A stretch of DNA of 64,000 nucleotides from positions 2,170,001 to 2,234,000 of the forward strand of contig JAPEUQ010000006.1 of the NCBI GenBank assembly GCA_027946365.1, read 5' to 3'. Positions 36,576 to 48,200 of this stretch are shown piece after piece. Origin of the DNA: Kalmusia sp. IMI 367209. Its lineage: Eukaryota; Ascomycota; Dothideomycetes; Pleosporales; Didymosphaeriaceae. Numbering within the stretch: position 1 is the stretch's first letter; every line of letters starts with the position of its first letter. Under the pieces are notes generated by a model. It was not told the DNA's origin and did no database searches. It saw nothing but the letters and a program-made list of their open reading frames with translations. The position numbers and the translations under genes are program-made.

Positions 36576-37319
36576 GTTGTGTTGAAGGAGATAGGTGGGC
36601 TCTGAAAAGAGTAGTGTGGAGGCATGGCTTTGAGAGATATGTACGAGGAAGAAGTTAAGTGAAGAGACGGGGCTTGAAGGTTTTGTGAAGCGTTCTGCAT
36701 ATGAAAGAGATGTTTACTTGGTGACGATGGGGGTGTCCGACATGGATTTATCTGCTTGAGCTTACACGGTCATTTCAGACATGTCTTCACAGCGAGAGCA
36801 ATCAATCTACGTGCAGTACTACTATCTTTCCCTTATCTCTTTCTCAAGAAGTATTCATGATAACTTAACCCATGATGCGTCATCAAAATCGTTATTATAG
36901 TGTTGTAGAAAATAAGATTCATTCCTTCAATGGCTGGGTATCTATATCCTCCTGCAACCTTGCACATCTCTAACGCCTACGCACATCAGCAGCATTGTGT
37001 GCCCTAAAATGTTTCAGACCCTGTCGCTTCCCGTGACAATTACGTGCCGCTAGTGCCCCTATATCAGTTCACTTCACGTCCACCCACTCACCGTCTCGCG
37101 CATCGCCGTTCCAGATATGGTGCTCGTCTTAGTTGCTGGCCTTCTGTCCGGCATGGCTTTGCTGGATCGCGAAGACTATCGCGAAGCAAGTGATCATCGC
37201 TCCTATGGACATGGGTAAGCTCAGCCATGTACACTTTTAGCGTGTTGTACACCCATCGCGTATGGGGGGGTGTAAAAGGTTTTTCAGACGTGGCAAGGTA
37301 GATTTCAAGCTTGGGAGGC
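36576..37319. other. Intergenic region with one tiny ORF
   Basis: 744 bases with no secure gene. A 33-codon ORF at 37117-37218 (+) starts MVLVLVAGLLSGMALLD, resembling a signal peptide or small membrane anchor, followed by a short charged tail. It is too short to support alone and lies just beyond the eIF2B-alpha stop. Confidence 0.35.
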
Positions 37320-38419
37320 TCAGAACCATATCTTGATCAGCTCCTCCGACACGGCTGAGGGCGTCAGGACACCAGACTCTGTGATGATACCGGAGATTAG
37401 ATCGGGCGGCTATCTACTTGTTAGCTGGCAATACAACGAAGACAAGGATAACGCACTGTAAAGTCAACAGCGTCATCGGCGTTAAGCCCTGAGCATTTGA
37501 AATTGCCTCCGTTCATATCAGCTATGCCTTCGTCCTCAGCGGATTTTGATGTTGTGCTTTTAAAGTCATCGGCCACCTTAAATTCCAGGACTTTCTGCTC
37601 GATAGGCAGATCGAATTGGCTGAGCGGGTATAGTCTGACAAACTTGTGACTCTCAGCCACAACATAGAATGGCTTTCCTTTACTCTTAGCCAGTAATCCC
37701 ATCTGGTACGTTCCCAGTCGCGATATAATGCCTCCATTTTCCACGACACCTTCGGCGCCCACAATGACCATATCCACTTCGCCCAGAGAGTATGCGACTG
37801 CCGAGTCCGGTATCGTAGCGACGGGGACGTTGTGCACCCTTAGATCTGCCACAGTCTGGTCTCCCTCCTTCACATCGGATGATTTGGAGCCCGACAGCAC
37901 GTAGACGACCTTGAACCGCATCGTGCTGGATTCGGCAGCTCTTCGCAACAGCGCACCCACAACTCTTGATCCGCCATTCGTGAGGACTGTCGCTCCGTCT
38001 CGAATAAAGTGCTTTCCAAAGCTGGCAATTTTCTCTCTGCTCTGCTTTGCGCGGTCGACGAATAATCTGCCGTTGGACAGCAGATGGTTACGGATCGCCC
38101 TGAAGTCATCGCCGGGGCCCAGGTTCAATGCGGCCGGCCTGTTCAGCGTGGTTATGAGGTAGCGCTGGAATAAATCGGTGCCCGCAGAGAGCGAGATAGG
38201 GTTCGCGATTGAGGCTTTGAGCACGGCTGTATGATGTTCGAGGAGGGCGAGCGTTTCAGCGACGGTGGACACGGAGCTATTGGCGATTGCTTCAACAAGC
38301 GCTTCAATTGCGGCAACAGGCATGGTAAGTTCGACGTCCCCGGCTAGGATAGAACGGTATGTCGACACGATGTCGAAATCGGGCAGCGGCTTCTCGGCCA
38401 TGGGCGTGGACGCGCTCAT
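37320..38419 (-). CDS. GCN3: eIF2B alpha subunit (translation initiation factor, GCN3)
   Basis: Predicted 350 residues from exons 38419-37457 and 37409-37320. It is the regulatory alpha subunit of eIF2B, the GDP/GTP exchange factor for eIF2. It helps sense phosphorylated eIF2-alpha in the general amino-acid control response. The helical N-terminal half is followed by the Rossmann-like core: FIRDGATVLTNGGSRVV, VYVLSGSKSSD, IPDSAVAYSLGEVDMVIVGAEGVVENGGIISRLGTYQ and PFYVVAESHKFVR. The last exon restores the conserved end PPDLISGIITESGVLTPSAVSEELIKIWF-type tail (residue order read from 37409 down to 37320). Without the 47-nt intron (GTGCGT donor) the protein would end in unrelated residues. The ATG at 38419 is chosen because the longer frame upstream begins with a non-ATG codon. 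Confidence 0.94.
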
Positions 38420-39192
38420 CTTGAGCAATTCGGTCAATGTGTTGGTTATTCTGAGTCAGTACAGAGCTTGATATACTTTCAGGCTTGGGTGGGGATGCTG
38501 AATCAATCTTCTGGAAAGATTTAGGCGCCTCAATATGTGAGACGCGATGGGAAGTTCGTGGGATTGAGTCATTGCCAAGCCTCAATGGGGATACTTAGTC
38601 ATCGCGGGGCAAATACACAACAACGCACCTGCCAGTTCCTTTCATTCGGAGGGATGCTACATCCTTTGATGCCGATATGTGAACAGTCTTGTATGAAACT
38701 TGATTCTATATCTCATCGACTACGCTTAGTGTGCGTTGGGAAAGCAACATTCAGATACTCAAACGGAGGCAGGCTGCTTTATGAGAATGGAGATACATTG
38801 GCTCCAGATTGTGTCGTTCAGAATGCATGATGTCAAATTGTGCTCTCCGCATTGAATCGTAGTTTGTGTATCGGTACCTAACTCTTGGCGATGTTGATTT
38901 GGGGGCTACGGAGTGATCTGACAACAATGACTTCCAATGGCTCTTCGCCAACAACGTGCAAATTTGATCATAGATTAGGCATTCGCTGTGTGCACTGTAG
39001 ATCTACCATTCTTAACTTCATACTGACAAGATCGGGTAAGACCAGCATTTCCTGAGCTTTTGGAGATCTTTCCTCAGTAAGATCGCGAATTGTGCCAAGA
39101 CGCTTAAGCCGTCGGCCATCTCCGAAGATCTTACACTTCACACCTTCATCCTTATCATTAACTGCTATTCTTGCTTTTCTTGCATCCCCGCC
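38420..39192. promoter_or_regulatory. Divergent promoter region of eIF2B-alpha and ALDH
   Basis: 773 bases between divergent starts. It should carry both promoters. ORFs inside (38537-38830 +, 38968-39246 -) have no domain content. No specific factor site could be named with confidence. Confidence 0.45.
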
Positions 39193-40875
39193 ATGGCCGT
39201 TGAAAATTACAAGATGTGGGTTGGTGGACAGGAAGTCGAAGGTCAAGCGGAGCAGTCAGTCAGCCTACCCCTCCAATGAAGCCGCGCTCATCGTATCTAA
39301 TCATACCTTAGACTACCTGTCGAAGATCCATCAACTGGGGAGATTTTCGCCTATTGCCATGCAGCGTCTTCCGAAGATGTGGACTCAGCTATTCGCAGCG
39401 CACACGCAACTTTTAAATCAGGCGTCTGGTCAAAAGCACCTCGGCATGTCCGCGCAGACACCTTGGAGCGCGCTGCTGACCTCCTTACGAAAAACCTACC
39501 CCGACTCATAGAGCTGGAAGTGCGACAGAGTGGACGCGCTATTCGGGAAATGAATGCACAAGTCCCGACACTTACGAAGTGGTTCAAATATTACGCCAGC
39601 TTGATCCGGACCGAGGAGCGAAGCGTCCTTCCCACGATGGGGAAATTACATAACTGGATCGATCGCGTCCCTCTTGGAGTAGTTGCTCAAATCACTCCTT
39701 TTAACCATCCTATGCTTATCGCGGTGAAAAAAATTGCGCCTGCTCTCGCGGCTGGTAATTGCGTGGTGCTAAAGCCGAGCGAGCTTACACCCCTCACCAG
39801 CATTGAGTTGGGCAAGCTGTTGAAAGAAGCGGGCATCCCAGATGGAGTCTTTACTGTACTGCCTGGAGATGGTGCAAACACTGGCAAAGCTCTTGTCTCG
39901 CATCCTCTTATTAAGAAAGTAGATGTTACGGGAGGTACACCAGCAGGCCGTGCGATCGGTGCAATTGCCGGAGGTAATCTGGCGCATTTTACTGCAGAGC
40001 TGGGTGGTAAAGCACCTCTTATCGTCTTTGAAGAAGCGAACATCGAGGCTGCTGTCAATGGCATTGCATTTGGTAGTTTCATCGCCAGTGGTCAGACGTG
40101 CGTCGCCGCTACGCGCATTATTGTCCACAAGAATATACTCAACAGCGTCCTTGGAAAGCTCCGGAAAAAGGCCGAGAGCATTGAACGCCGTATGGGTAGT
40201 CCTTCGAACCCCGATTCTATGATGGGTCCACTCATTTCAGCAAAGCAACTTGTAAACGTGCGATCGCTTGTTGACAATGCGTTGGAGTCTGGTGTTTGGG
40301 TGTATGCAGGCGGCAAGCGAATGAGTGGAACTTCCGAGCTTGATGGAACCGACTTTGAGAAAGGTTATTTCTATCCACCGACGATTCTTGCAGATAGCCC
40401 TGAACATAAGATCGTGGATACTAAAATTTGGAAAGAGGAAGCATTCGGACCTGTCATTGTGGTTGTGGAGTTTGATACAGAAGAAGAGGCGTTGAAACTT
40501 GCTAACGACAGCGAATTTGGGTTGGGCGCTGCCATATGGACGCAAGATCTCGCACAAGCGTACCGGGTTTCGGAAGCGATTGAGGCAGGTATCTGCTGGG
40601 TTAACACACATCACCGCAACGATCCAAGTAGTCCTTGGGGCGGTATCAAGAGCTCGGGTGTAGGAAGCGAGAACGGTGTTGGTAAGTCCTCCTCTAATGC
40701 GTTATGGTTACGATATCATGCACAGTTCAGGTATATCAAGCTGACATGTATCCTAGACGCATATCACGCCTACACCACGACTAAGAGTACGATCATAAAC
40801 TACGCAACGGCTGAAGAAAGCATCGCAAGCGATGATTGGTTTCGAGAGGGCACAGGTGAGGTCAGGTACGGATAG
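39193..40875 (+). CDS. NAD(P)-dependent aldehyde dehydrogenase
   Basis: Predicted 516 residues from exons 39193-39254, 39312-40681 and 40757-40875. It oxidises an aldehyde to the acid with NAD(P)+. The N-terminal MWVGGQEVEG and DPSTGEIFA are the usual ALDH opening. TPFNHP holds the oxyanion Asn, KPSELTPL and VDVTGGTPAGRAI the cofactor site, ELGGKAP the general-base Glu, and SGQTCVAATRI the catalytic Cys. EEAFGPVIVV and the final FGLGAAIWT...GGIKSSGVG segment complete the fold. It resembles the betaine/aryl-aldehyde dehydrogenase branch, but the substrate is not readable. The first intron uses a weaker GTCAGT donor; the second (75 nt) is in phase and stop-free, so a read-through protein is possible. 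The gene is divergent from eIF2B-alpha. Confidence 0.93.
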
Positions 40876-41077
40876 GCATAAGTCGCGAATCACAAAACCG
40901 TTGTTTATTTCATGAGTACAAGATAGAACTCGAACTACAATATTCAAAAAGCTACTCCATATAATACAGGGAAGTGAATATAGTATTAACACAAAAGAAG
41001 CATCTCTCAGCCCCGCTTCCAGATTTTCTTAAAGAAACTGGAAACTGTACCGTCAATTCTCAAGCCACCCCTCGTAT

Positions 41078-44000
41078 TCATAGCTCTTCATCATCATTAT
41101 GAGTCGACTCTTGGTCGTCAGATGGCATTGCCCACTTCGATGAGTGCATGCCTGTATTGTGTCCTTCAGGTGTGTCTGTGCTAGGCTCTGTCTGTGTGAA
41201 CATCTGCGAGCTAGAGTTCCCAAACTGAAAAGGTGTCGCGCCAGGAAGCAGAGTGGTTGTATTGGCCGGGCCGCTACTTGAGGCCTCCGAGGCCTGGAAT
41301 GAAGGTGACAGCAACTTCTTAGAACCTTCGTCCAGATTAAATTGTCCCGAAAATCTGGAGTCTGCGAGGCTTCGGGACAGTCCAGTAGGTCTCGATTCGT
41401 AGCTCTTAGCTTTACTGTCCCCTCGATTTTTGCCTTTACTATCCCCTCTGCTTTTATGTCCCTGAGGAACCTTTATGTCTCTTGCTACTGATCCTCTCCG
41501 TGGCTCTTTCTGACCTTTTTCTCCGTCATCGTCGCTGTTTTCAGGCGTAACATCGGTCCCTCGCGCATCACTACCCAGTCCTCCAAATATATTGGGAAAA
41601 GATGACCCCGATAGGGGACCAAAAGTACCAGCGTTACCTTGACTAAACAATCCTCCAGACTGTGCTTGAGACAACACCGACAATGGCTTAGCGAATGGAT
41701 TTCGCAACTCTCCAAACCCTGATCCAAACGTGACAGTAGAACCGGGTCCGAAAATGTTACTGCCAGGGTTTTGAGCGTCTTTCATTACTCCATGCTTGGA
41801 TTTAGAGATTGGAGCCTCGTCATCCGATTCAGTATTCGGAGGAGGTGCGAACATATCTTGTGAAAACATATCTTTGAAATTATCAACTTTGAAATTTGAT
41901 GCCACTGGTTCAGGTTTAGCCAGTTGCTTTTGATTGTGCTGGAGCAGCTTCTTAATCTCTTCCTCCTTTTTCTTGAGCTGCGTCTTGAGTTCATCTATTT
42001 CCTTTGTCGCGCTCAATCTCGATAACTTCATTTTCTCGTACTCGATCTGCTGCTTTGAAACTCTTTCAGCATACTCCTGGCGACCTTGTGCTATGAGCTC
42101 TTGTTGATCTGCCTTCGTGGGAGCGTTGGCCAGCTTCTTATTGGCTTCGATTAATTGTTTCTTCAAGTCCTGATATTTTTTCTTCAATTCCTGATTCCGT
42201 TCATATGCTTCATCATTATCCTGTTCAGCTTTTGCAAGGTCGTCCCTATACCTATTATTGGCTTCCTGAAGGTTCTTGTCGATTTCATTTCGCTCTGTAG
42301 TTATTTGATCTCTCGCCTTTGTTGTGTTACTAAGATCCTCTTTCATCCTTTCGAGTTGATCCTGGAGAGATTTTTCCTTTTCTGCGTTACCAACATTCGC
42401 TTCGTTCTGTGCCTTCGCAGCATCAAGTTCACTTCGAAGTTCTTTGTTGTTGACCGCTGTAGAATCGCGCTCTTTTGTTCTCTTTTCAAGTTCTTCCTCA
42501 AGTTCTCGTTTACTTTTCCTCTCAGTAACTACAGACTTGGTAGCTGTATCAATTATCGCATTCAGGTTCTCGGATTTCTTTTTGGCTTCGTCGAGTTCAC
42601 GCGTCAACTTTTCAATCAATGATTGATTATTAGCGAGCTCAGAATCCTTGTTGGCAGTAGAACTATGCTGGACTTTGAGCTTCTCGTTTTCCTCTCTAAG
42701 CGTGTCAGCTTGTTTTCGGTGGTCGTCAAGCTCACGGGTCAATACCGCCAACTTCTCGGTGATAGCCGCATCATTGTTAGCAGTGGACATATGTTGGAGT
42801 TTGGGTTCCCCATTCTCATCGACCTTTTCGGCATGTGAAGTATCGTTCTTAGCTGCTGAATCAAGTTGCGCTTGGAGCTTCGTCTTCTCAGCGCTCAGCG
42901 TGTCAGCTTGCTTCTTGAAATCATCACGCTCTTGGTTGACTTTAGTCAAAGAGTTGCGGATTTCTTGGATTTCCAAGCTCCCTTGGATGTTCTCGTCTCT
43001 CGAAGTTTTGGCTTCGTTTAGGGCATCATCACGTGCCTTGACCAATTCATCGACACGTTCCTGAAGAGATGTCTTCTCTTTGTGCGCTTCGGTGCTTTTC
43101 GCTTCACGTTCTTTCAGCCTCGCTACAATCTCAAAGTTCGTGGCTTTCCAGTTGCTGCACTCTTCCAAGGCTTCATTTCGCTCCTTGCTGGCAGTAGATA
43201 GCTTCTGCTCGAGACTCTTTTGACTTGCTTCAGCTTGTACCATCTTCTGTTTGACCTCTCTTTGTGCTTCATCTCGCTCCTCACGCGTCGTTGATAGTTG
43301 CTCCTCGAGACTCCTTTGACGCACTCCAAACTCTGACGTCTTTTGCTCGAGCTCTTTCTGGACCTTTTCCTGCTTGTTGCTTGCAGTGAATAGCTGGTGT
43401 TGGAGACTCTGTCGGTCCGTTTCAAGCTGTTTGATCTCGTGTTTCAGAGGCTCGATCTCTTTCTCAAAGTTATCCCGCTCCTTCCTTGAGGCGGCAAGCT
43501 CATCCCGGATATCCTTTTGAGTTGTTGTGAGGTTCTCGTATATCTCCCTCAAACTAGTCGCCTCTTTCCGATTAGCGTCTCGCTCACCAGTCACAATGGT
43601 AAGCTGCCTATCGAGTTCATTCCGAATTTCTTCAAGTTCGGTTACCTTCTGTTTCAGAGGATCGTGTTTGCTTTGAGCATCGTCCCGCTCCTGGATAATG
43701 GTATCAAGCTGATTCGCCTTCTCTTTGTGGCGATTGAGATCCTTACGAAGTTGGTATGCCTCTGTGAGGCGTCCCGCATTTTCTTTGTGCTTCTCTTTCA
43801 GGTCTTTCTCTAGCTTTGTAGCATACGATCGTGCCTCTAAATAGGCCGCCTTCAATCCGTCGTACGGCATCTCCGTTGGGTTTCGTGGCTGTGGTTTTGG
43901 GGATGTCTGCATACCAATACTAGATGTCTGCTCTCGCTCTGTTTGTTGGCCGTGAGAGTGGGTCTCGTTTTGACGTTGGTCGGGAGTTTGATCCTGACGC

Positions 44001-44488
44001 GAACTCACACCCTGATCGTGACTCTGGTTCTGGCTTGCGATGTAGTGCTCGCCTCGATTCAGACCCTGGCTTTCATTTTGACGTAGATCTTGACTTCCGC
44101 AGCACTGGAGCTGCACGAAAATGGTTGGGTGGTTGCGTCCGTCTTGACCAGAACCGTCGAAGTTCATCTCAGTCTGCTGTTCGTGCTGCCGTGCTCGGTC
44201 GTTGCGCTGAGGTTGTTCATTGACACCTCCATGTGGCTGCGTAGCATTATTTCCTTGCGGATACATTTGTTCGTTTCCTCCAGCACTCGTCTCGTTGTCT
44301 CCCAACGGTGGATGGCTCTCACCTCGTCGGGGCGGTTTATCTTTCTTTTCGCAATATGTACGGTAAGAGAAGACGAAAAAAGCCGTCACGAGATTGATAA
44401 GAGTGAAGAGGATAACCCAGTCCGTAAATTCCATTCCAGGCTCCTGCTTCCCATTGGGAGGGTCATTTTCAGGACGTACCTCACTCAT
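41078..44488 (-). CDS. Membrane-anchored long coiled-coil protein with FG-containing tail
   Basis: Single exon, 1136 residues. One clear transmembrane helix lies at about residues 24-43 (WVILFTLINLVTAFFVFSY), with only a short segment before it. A Gln/His/Asn-rich linker follows to ~210. A very long Glu/Lys/Gln/Leu heptad region (about 215-860) is typical of extended coiled coils. The tail (about 870-1100) contains scattered Phe-Gly dipeptides (NIFGPGS, VTFGSGFG, GTFGPL, PNIFGG, PFQFGNSS) and ends acidic (DDQESTHNDDEEL). I know no named family with this exact plan. It could be a tether at the ER or nuclear envelope, or a golgin-like protein; the FG tail suggests contact with transport receptors. 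All of that is inference from composition. Confidence 0.72.
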   Translation of the reverse strand: MSEVRPENDPPNGKQEPGMEFTDWVILFTLINLVTAFFVFSYRTYCEKKDKPPRRGESHPPLGDNETSAGGNEQMYPQGNNATQPHGGVNEQPQRNDRARQHEQQTEMNFDGSGQDGRNHPTIFVQLQCCGSQDLRQNESQGLNRGEHYIASQNQSHDQGVSSRQDQTPDQRQNETHSHGQQTEREQTSSIGMQTSPKPQPRNPTEMPYDGLKAAYLEARSYATKLEKDLKEKHKENAGRLTEAYQLRKDLNRHKEKANQLDTIIQERDDAQSKHDPLKQKVTELEEIRNELDRQLTIVTGERDANRKEATSLREIYENLTTTQKDIRDELAASRKERDNFEKEIEPLKHEIKQLETDRQSLQHQLFTASNKQEKVQKELEQKTSEFGVRQRSLEEQLSTTREERDEAQREVKQKMVQAEASQKSLEQKLSTASKERNEALEECSNWKATNFEIVARLKEREAKSTEAHKEKTSLQERVDELVKARDDALNEAKTSRDENIQGSLEIQEIRNSLTKVNQERDDFKKQADTLSAEKTKLQAQLDSAAKNDTSHAEKVDENGEPKLQHMSTANNDAAITEKLAVLTRELDDHRKQADTLREENEKLKVQHSSTANKDSELANNQSLIEKLTRELDEAKKKSENLNAIIDTATKSVVTERKSKRELEEELEKRTKERDSTAVNNKELRSELDAAKAQNEANVGNAEKEKSLQDQLERMKEDLSNTTKARDQITTERNEIDKNLQEANNRYRDDLAKAEQDNDEAYERNQELKKKYQDLKKQLIEANKKLANAPTKADQQELIAQGRQEYAERVSKQQIEYEKMKLSRLSATKEIDELKTQLKKKEEEIKKLLQHNQKQLAKPEPVASNFKVDNFKDMFSQDMFAPPPNTESDDEAPISKSKHGVMKDAQNPGSNIFGPGSTVTFGSGFGELRNPFAKPLSVLSQAQSGGLFSQGNAGTFGPLSGSSFPNIFGGLGSDARGTDVTPENSDDDGEKGQKEPRRGSVARDIKVPQGHKSRGDSKGKNRGDSKAKSYESRPTGLSRSLADSRFSGQFNLDEGSKKLLSPSFQASEASSSGPANTTTLLPGATPFQFGNSSSQMFTQTEPSTDTPEGHNTGMHSSKWAMPSDDQESTHNDDEEL

Positions 44489-45209
44489 CTGGTGTTTCTC
44501 TAATTTCCAATTGCTGAGTGATGTTGGTAAACACGTGCCCGTGTAGTTGAAATCGCGATGTTAATGGGAATCGTGTGGTTGATAGGTCGATCGAGTGGTG
44601 ATGTGGTTGATCGGGTTGAGTAATCTGGAACAGTTAATACGATACAGGAGTGCAGTGCGCGAGAAAAAGCTGGAATCGCACCACGTGCTCGAAGTTATCC
44701 ACTTTTACGCTCTATCAACCGTGTAATCTGTAGGTGCTGTGGTTAGTAAATGGGTGAAGGCTGATCTAGTGAATAGAGATTGAAAGTCAAAGTAGATGAG
44801 CGGATATATAACGGTGAGGTGGAGCGTGCGAAATAAAGCTATGGTCGCACAATGTGCTTGAAGCTATTCACGGGTGAATTGTATGTGAACTAAATAGATA
44901 TAATCAAGCAAGGACTTTTAGAACACGAACAACTACTGATGCCCATCATCGCAGAATTTAAACCTTGTTCCTCAACGGTACAACAGGCCAACATGAGTGC
45001 AGTTTGCGGAAACACGACAAAGAACCACGCAAGCCATTACTACGTGACAATCAAAACAAAACAAAGATATGTACGAAGCGAACGTTACGCAATTGGACTA
45101 GATCAAGTAATGGGTAAAAACTGAATGCGTATCTCAGATTTGTTACGTCCACCGTCAACAGTGTGCGTGGTAATTATAGCCTATGTACATGATCAAGTTG
45201 TGTTCGTGC
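44489..45209. other. Intergenic region
   Basis: 721 bases between two minus-strand genes: the promoter of the coiled-coil gene and the 3' end of the fusion oxygenase gene. The ORF 44939-45124 (+) is unsupported. No other feature seen. Confidence 0.5.
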
Positions 45210-48200
45210 TTAACGTAGAGTATCACCCCTTCTGCTCATGCCACCTGCCACAGCACTAGCTTGTAGCCTAAAAGCTCTCAAGCTCCCTGTCATGCTTCGT
45301 GAGCGCATGTGCGCTGCGTCTATCGATGGTGCCTCATGTGTTGTTGCTTCTCGGATAGGCAGGCGCTGTAAAGATCGCGCCCGATCGTTCATTGACAGCA
45401 TACCATTAACACTGTGAGGTGGCGATGGAGGCCTAGACTGATTTGGTTTAGGGCGTGTATTCATTTTGGTCATCAAAGCCGACATCGTGGCAGCTGGTGA
45501 CAGTTGTGTTGGTGTGGTGGCCATGTCTTCAGAGGCACCGGTGTTGCGACGTTGTAGGCCTGCGCCTGGCATATGGTGATTGTCCGTCACTGTGTTGCGT
45601 CTGGCAAGATTGCCACGCGCACCTGCAAGCGATGGCGAACGGCTCGTAGAACGGCTTGACGGTGGTGTTGGAAGCCCATTGCTTGCTTGCGGTAGGGATC
45701 CATAAGTATGCATCAGCTGTTCAAGATTGATGGACTGAGGCAGTTTGCTCAGCCGACGTATGGCTCGCTTATTGTCGTTAATGAACGTCGACATGGCATT
45801 GAGTGCATTGTTTTGATTGTGTTGCTCGTACGCTGGAGCACCATCAGATGTTTCCATAGCTCTCACTGCATGCTGTTCGTTCAGGTCCATGTTGCGATGT
45901 GATCGCAAATCAGCATGCTCGAGGTTCATTTCGATCTGCGAGACGATCTGGTCAAAATCCACGCGTTCACCAAGAGGTTGGTAGGCTGGCGCCACCCCAA
46001 TGGTGGCATTCTGGGACAAAACAAAGAACGAGCCGTTGCGCACTTTCCTTTTCAGGATGTTCCAACGAGCGCGAGCCGGATTTCTCTCTAGTCCCGGCTG
46101 GAAGACCGAGTGTCGGGCAAGCTTAGCGTAGAACCCTTCCAGTCGTTTCGCCATCCGCTCTAAGACCTGCATAAGGAATGCAGCGAGAGCAGCTACACGT
46201 TGGCTGTCGGAGGTAGCGTCGAGCTCCATGATAGTCCCGAAGGCATCCATCCCAGCGCATGCTTCATCACGGATGGCTTCCAGAAACTCCATGTCGTATT
46301 GCACAGAGCGTTGGGCATATGCAATGATTCCTTTTTCATGATGCCGCGCAGACTCACTGTTACAAGTGAACTGACCAATCTGTGAAATCTCGTTCGACGC
46401 TTTCATGGCATCGTTAGATCCTTTGGCACGAGCGATGATGCCAAGAACGTCGGGAAGCTTCGACGGTGTCGTAGATGAAGCAGCATTTGCAAAAGCGAAT
46501 GAGATCTTGAGATACATCTCTTGTAATTTGGGGCCGAATAACGCTGAGAAGGCACCTTGAAGAAGTCGAGATTGGTAGTGGTAGAACCTGCGAACACCGC
46601 CCATATTGAAAAGTTCACCCTGAAACCAAACGATAGATGACTCCATTATCATACCGACTTCAAAGTGAGAAGCGACGACTTGCTCAGTAGAAACTCGAAG
46701 AAAGCTGTTCCACAAATCGTACAGCATGCCGATTTCTTCCGAATGATAAGCGGGCTTTGGTGTCAGCTCCCCTAGGTAGTACTTTGTGAGCAGCGATGAC
46801 ACCTCGGGATTATTAGTATGCGCAAGGAGATCGAAAGATTTTGAGCAATCGACACCTCCATTAGACTTGATAATGTTTGTGCCACCTGGATGCATAGCGC
46901 AGAAGTCTGTGACATCGTAAACTTTACCATGCACGCCAATCCAAACTCTAGAATCGGGTGTATGGCCAGTATGGAGCGCAAGCTGAGAGAGCGGAATAGT
47001 TGGCTGATTGCACGGTAATGGTTTGGGAGTCATGAATACGTCGAGCATGAAGCGCCGCTCAGCAAAGGCAGTGGTGAGGATAGATTCCACGGTTTCCATG
47101 GTCGGCGAGCGGTGATTATACAGCGCTTTGCGAATGCCGGACATGACCGAGTCGAACACGCCGACTGATCCGCAGACGTAGAGGTAGCCACCAATGCCAC
47201 CTTGTTTCTTGCTCATGACCTAGACACATGTCGCAATTAGTAAAACTCTCTTCAGCTTGACAGTGCGAACATATCCTCACCAGATCGCAAATAGATTGCC
47301 CTTGCTCGACGATGAGGTTATCGATATAGCGGGGTGGAGTCTCCTTCTCGATAAGATCCTGAGAAATAGGATCGTATGCTAGGCCTCTTGAGTCGCGGGA
47401 GAAAGCAGTATGGACTTCCATCAGGCCTTCATTGACGTATTGGCGGAGCTCTGACTCATAGCATAGCTTCTCTCGAGACTGCACTCCAAGATAGAGCGTA
47501 GTTTTCCCCCAGGTTCGTCCACAGCGGGCTTGCCAAAAGCTTCGAAAGGGAGCGATGCCGCTGCCGCCAGCAAAGAGTGCAACTGGCGAGGTATCGTCGA
47601 ATGGGAGTTGGAATGCAAAAGGCCTTGAAACACCGAGCAATAGCTCCTCATCATCGAGAACATCCAGCTCGTCTCCTACTGGTGGGTTGAGGAAGCCGCT
47701 GCTGACACCGTGCCGAATGACCTTAGAATTGCCGGCAAAGGTCGAGCAGAGGTCGTAGTCAGATCGCGAAACTGTCAGGTCGACCGTACCTATTCTTGTT
47801 AGAAGAGTAACATCAAGAAACGTCACGAAACTTACTTGGTAAAAGTTCATCCGAGTGTGTGGAGATGCTGTACGTCCTAGGAACTTCTACGGGGATCAGG
47901 TCTGCGAGCCATGAGAGATTGCCAGACAGGTCAAAAGCTTGATCCCAGATGCGAGGAGGGGTGTCCTGAACGGCGGCTTGAAGAAGGTCACCGAGCGATG
48001 CGCGTACTGGCCATTCATTTGTCGCGAGCACCTGGAGAACCGTGTTTGAAGAGGCTCTAAGCATCGTATGTAATTTTGTTGCAAGCTCCTGCGTAATTGG
48101 AGCTAGATGCCCCTTACGCAGGATATCGATGACCGTAAGCCGAGGCTTTCCAGAGCGGGTCACACTGGCTATGTGATCAGCATAGCGCGACCAGACACGG

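Noticed and set aside
42155..42622. 155-codon plus-strand ORF rich in Phe and Ile that looks like a membrane protein.
   Set aside because: It is the complement of Lys/Glu-rich coiled-coil codons in the minus-strand 1136-residue gene.
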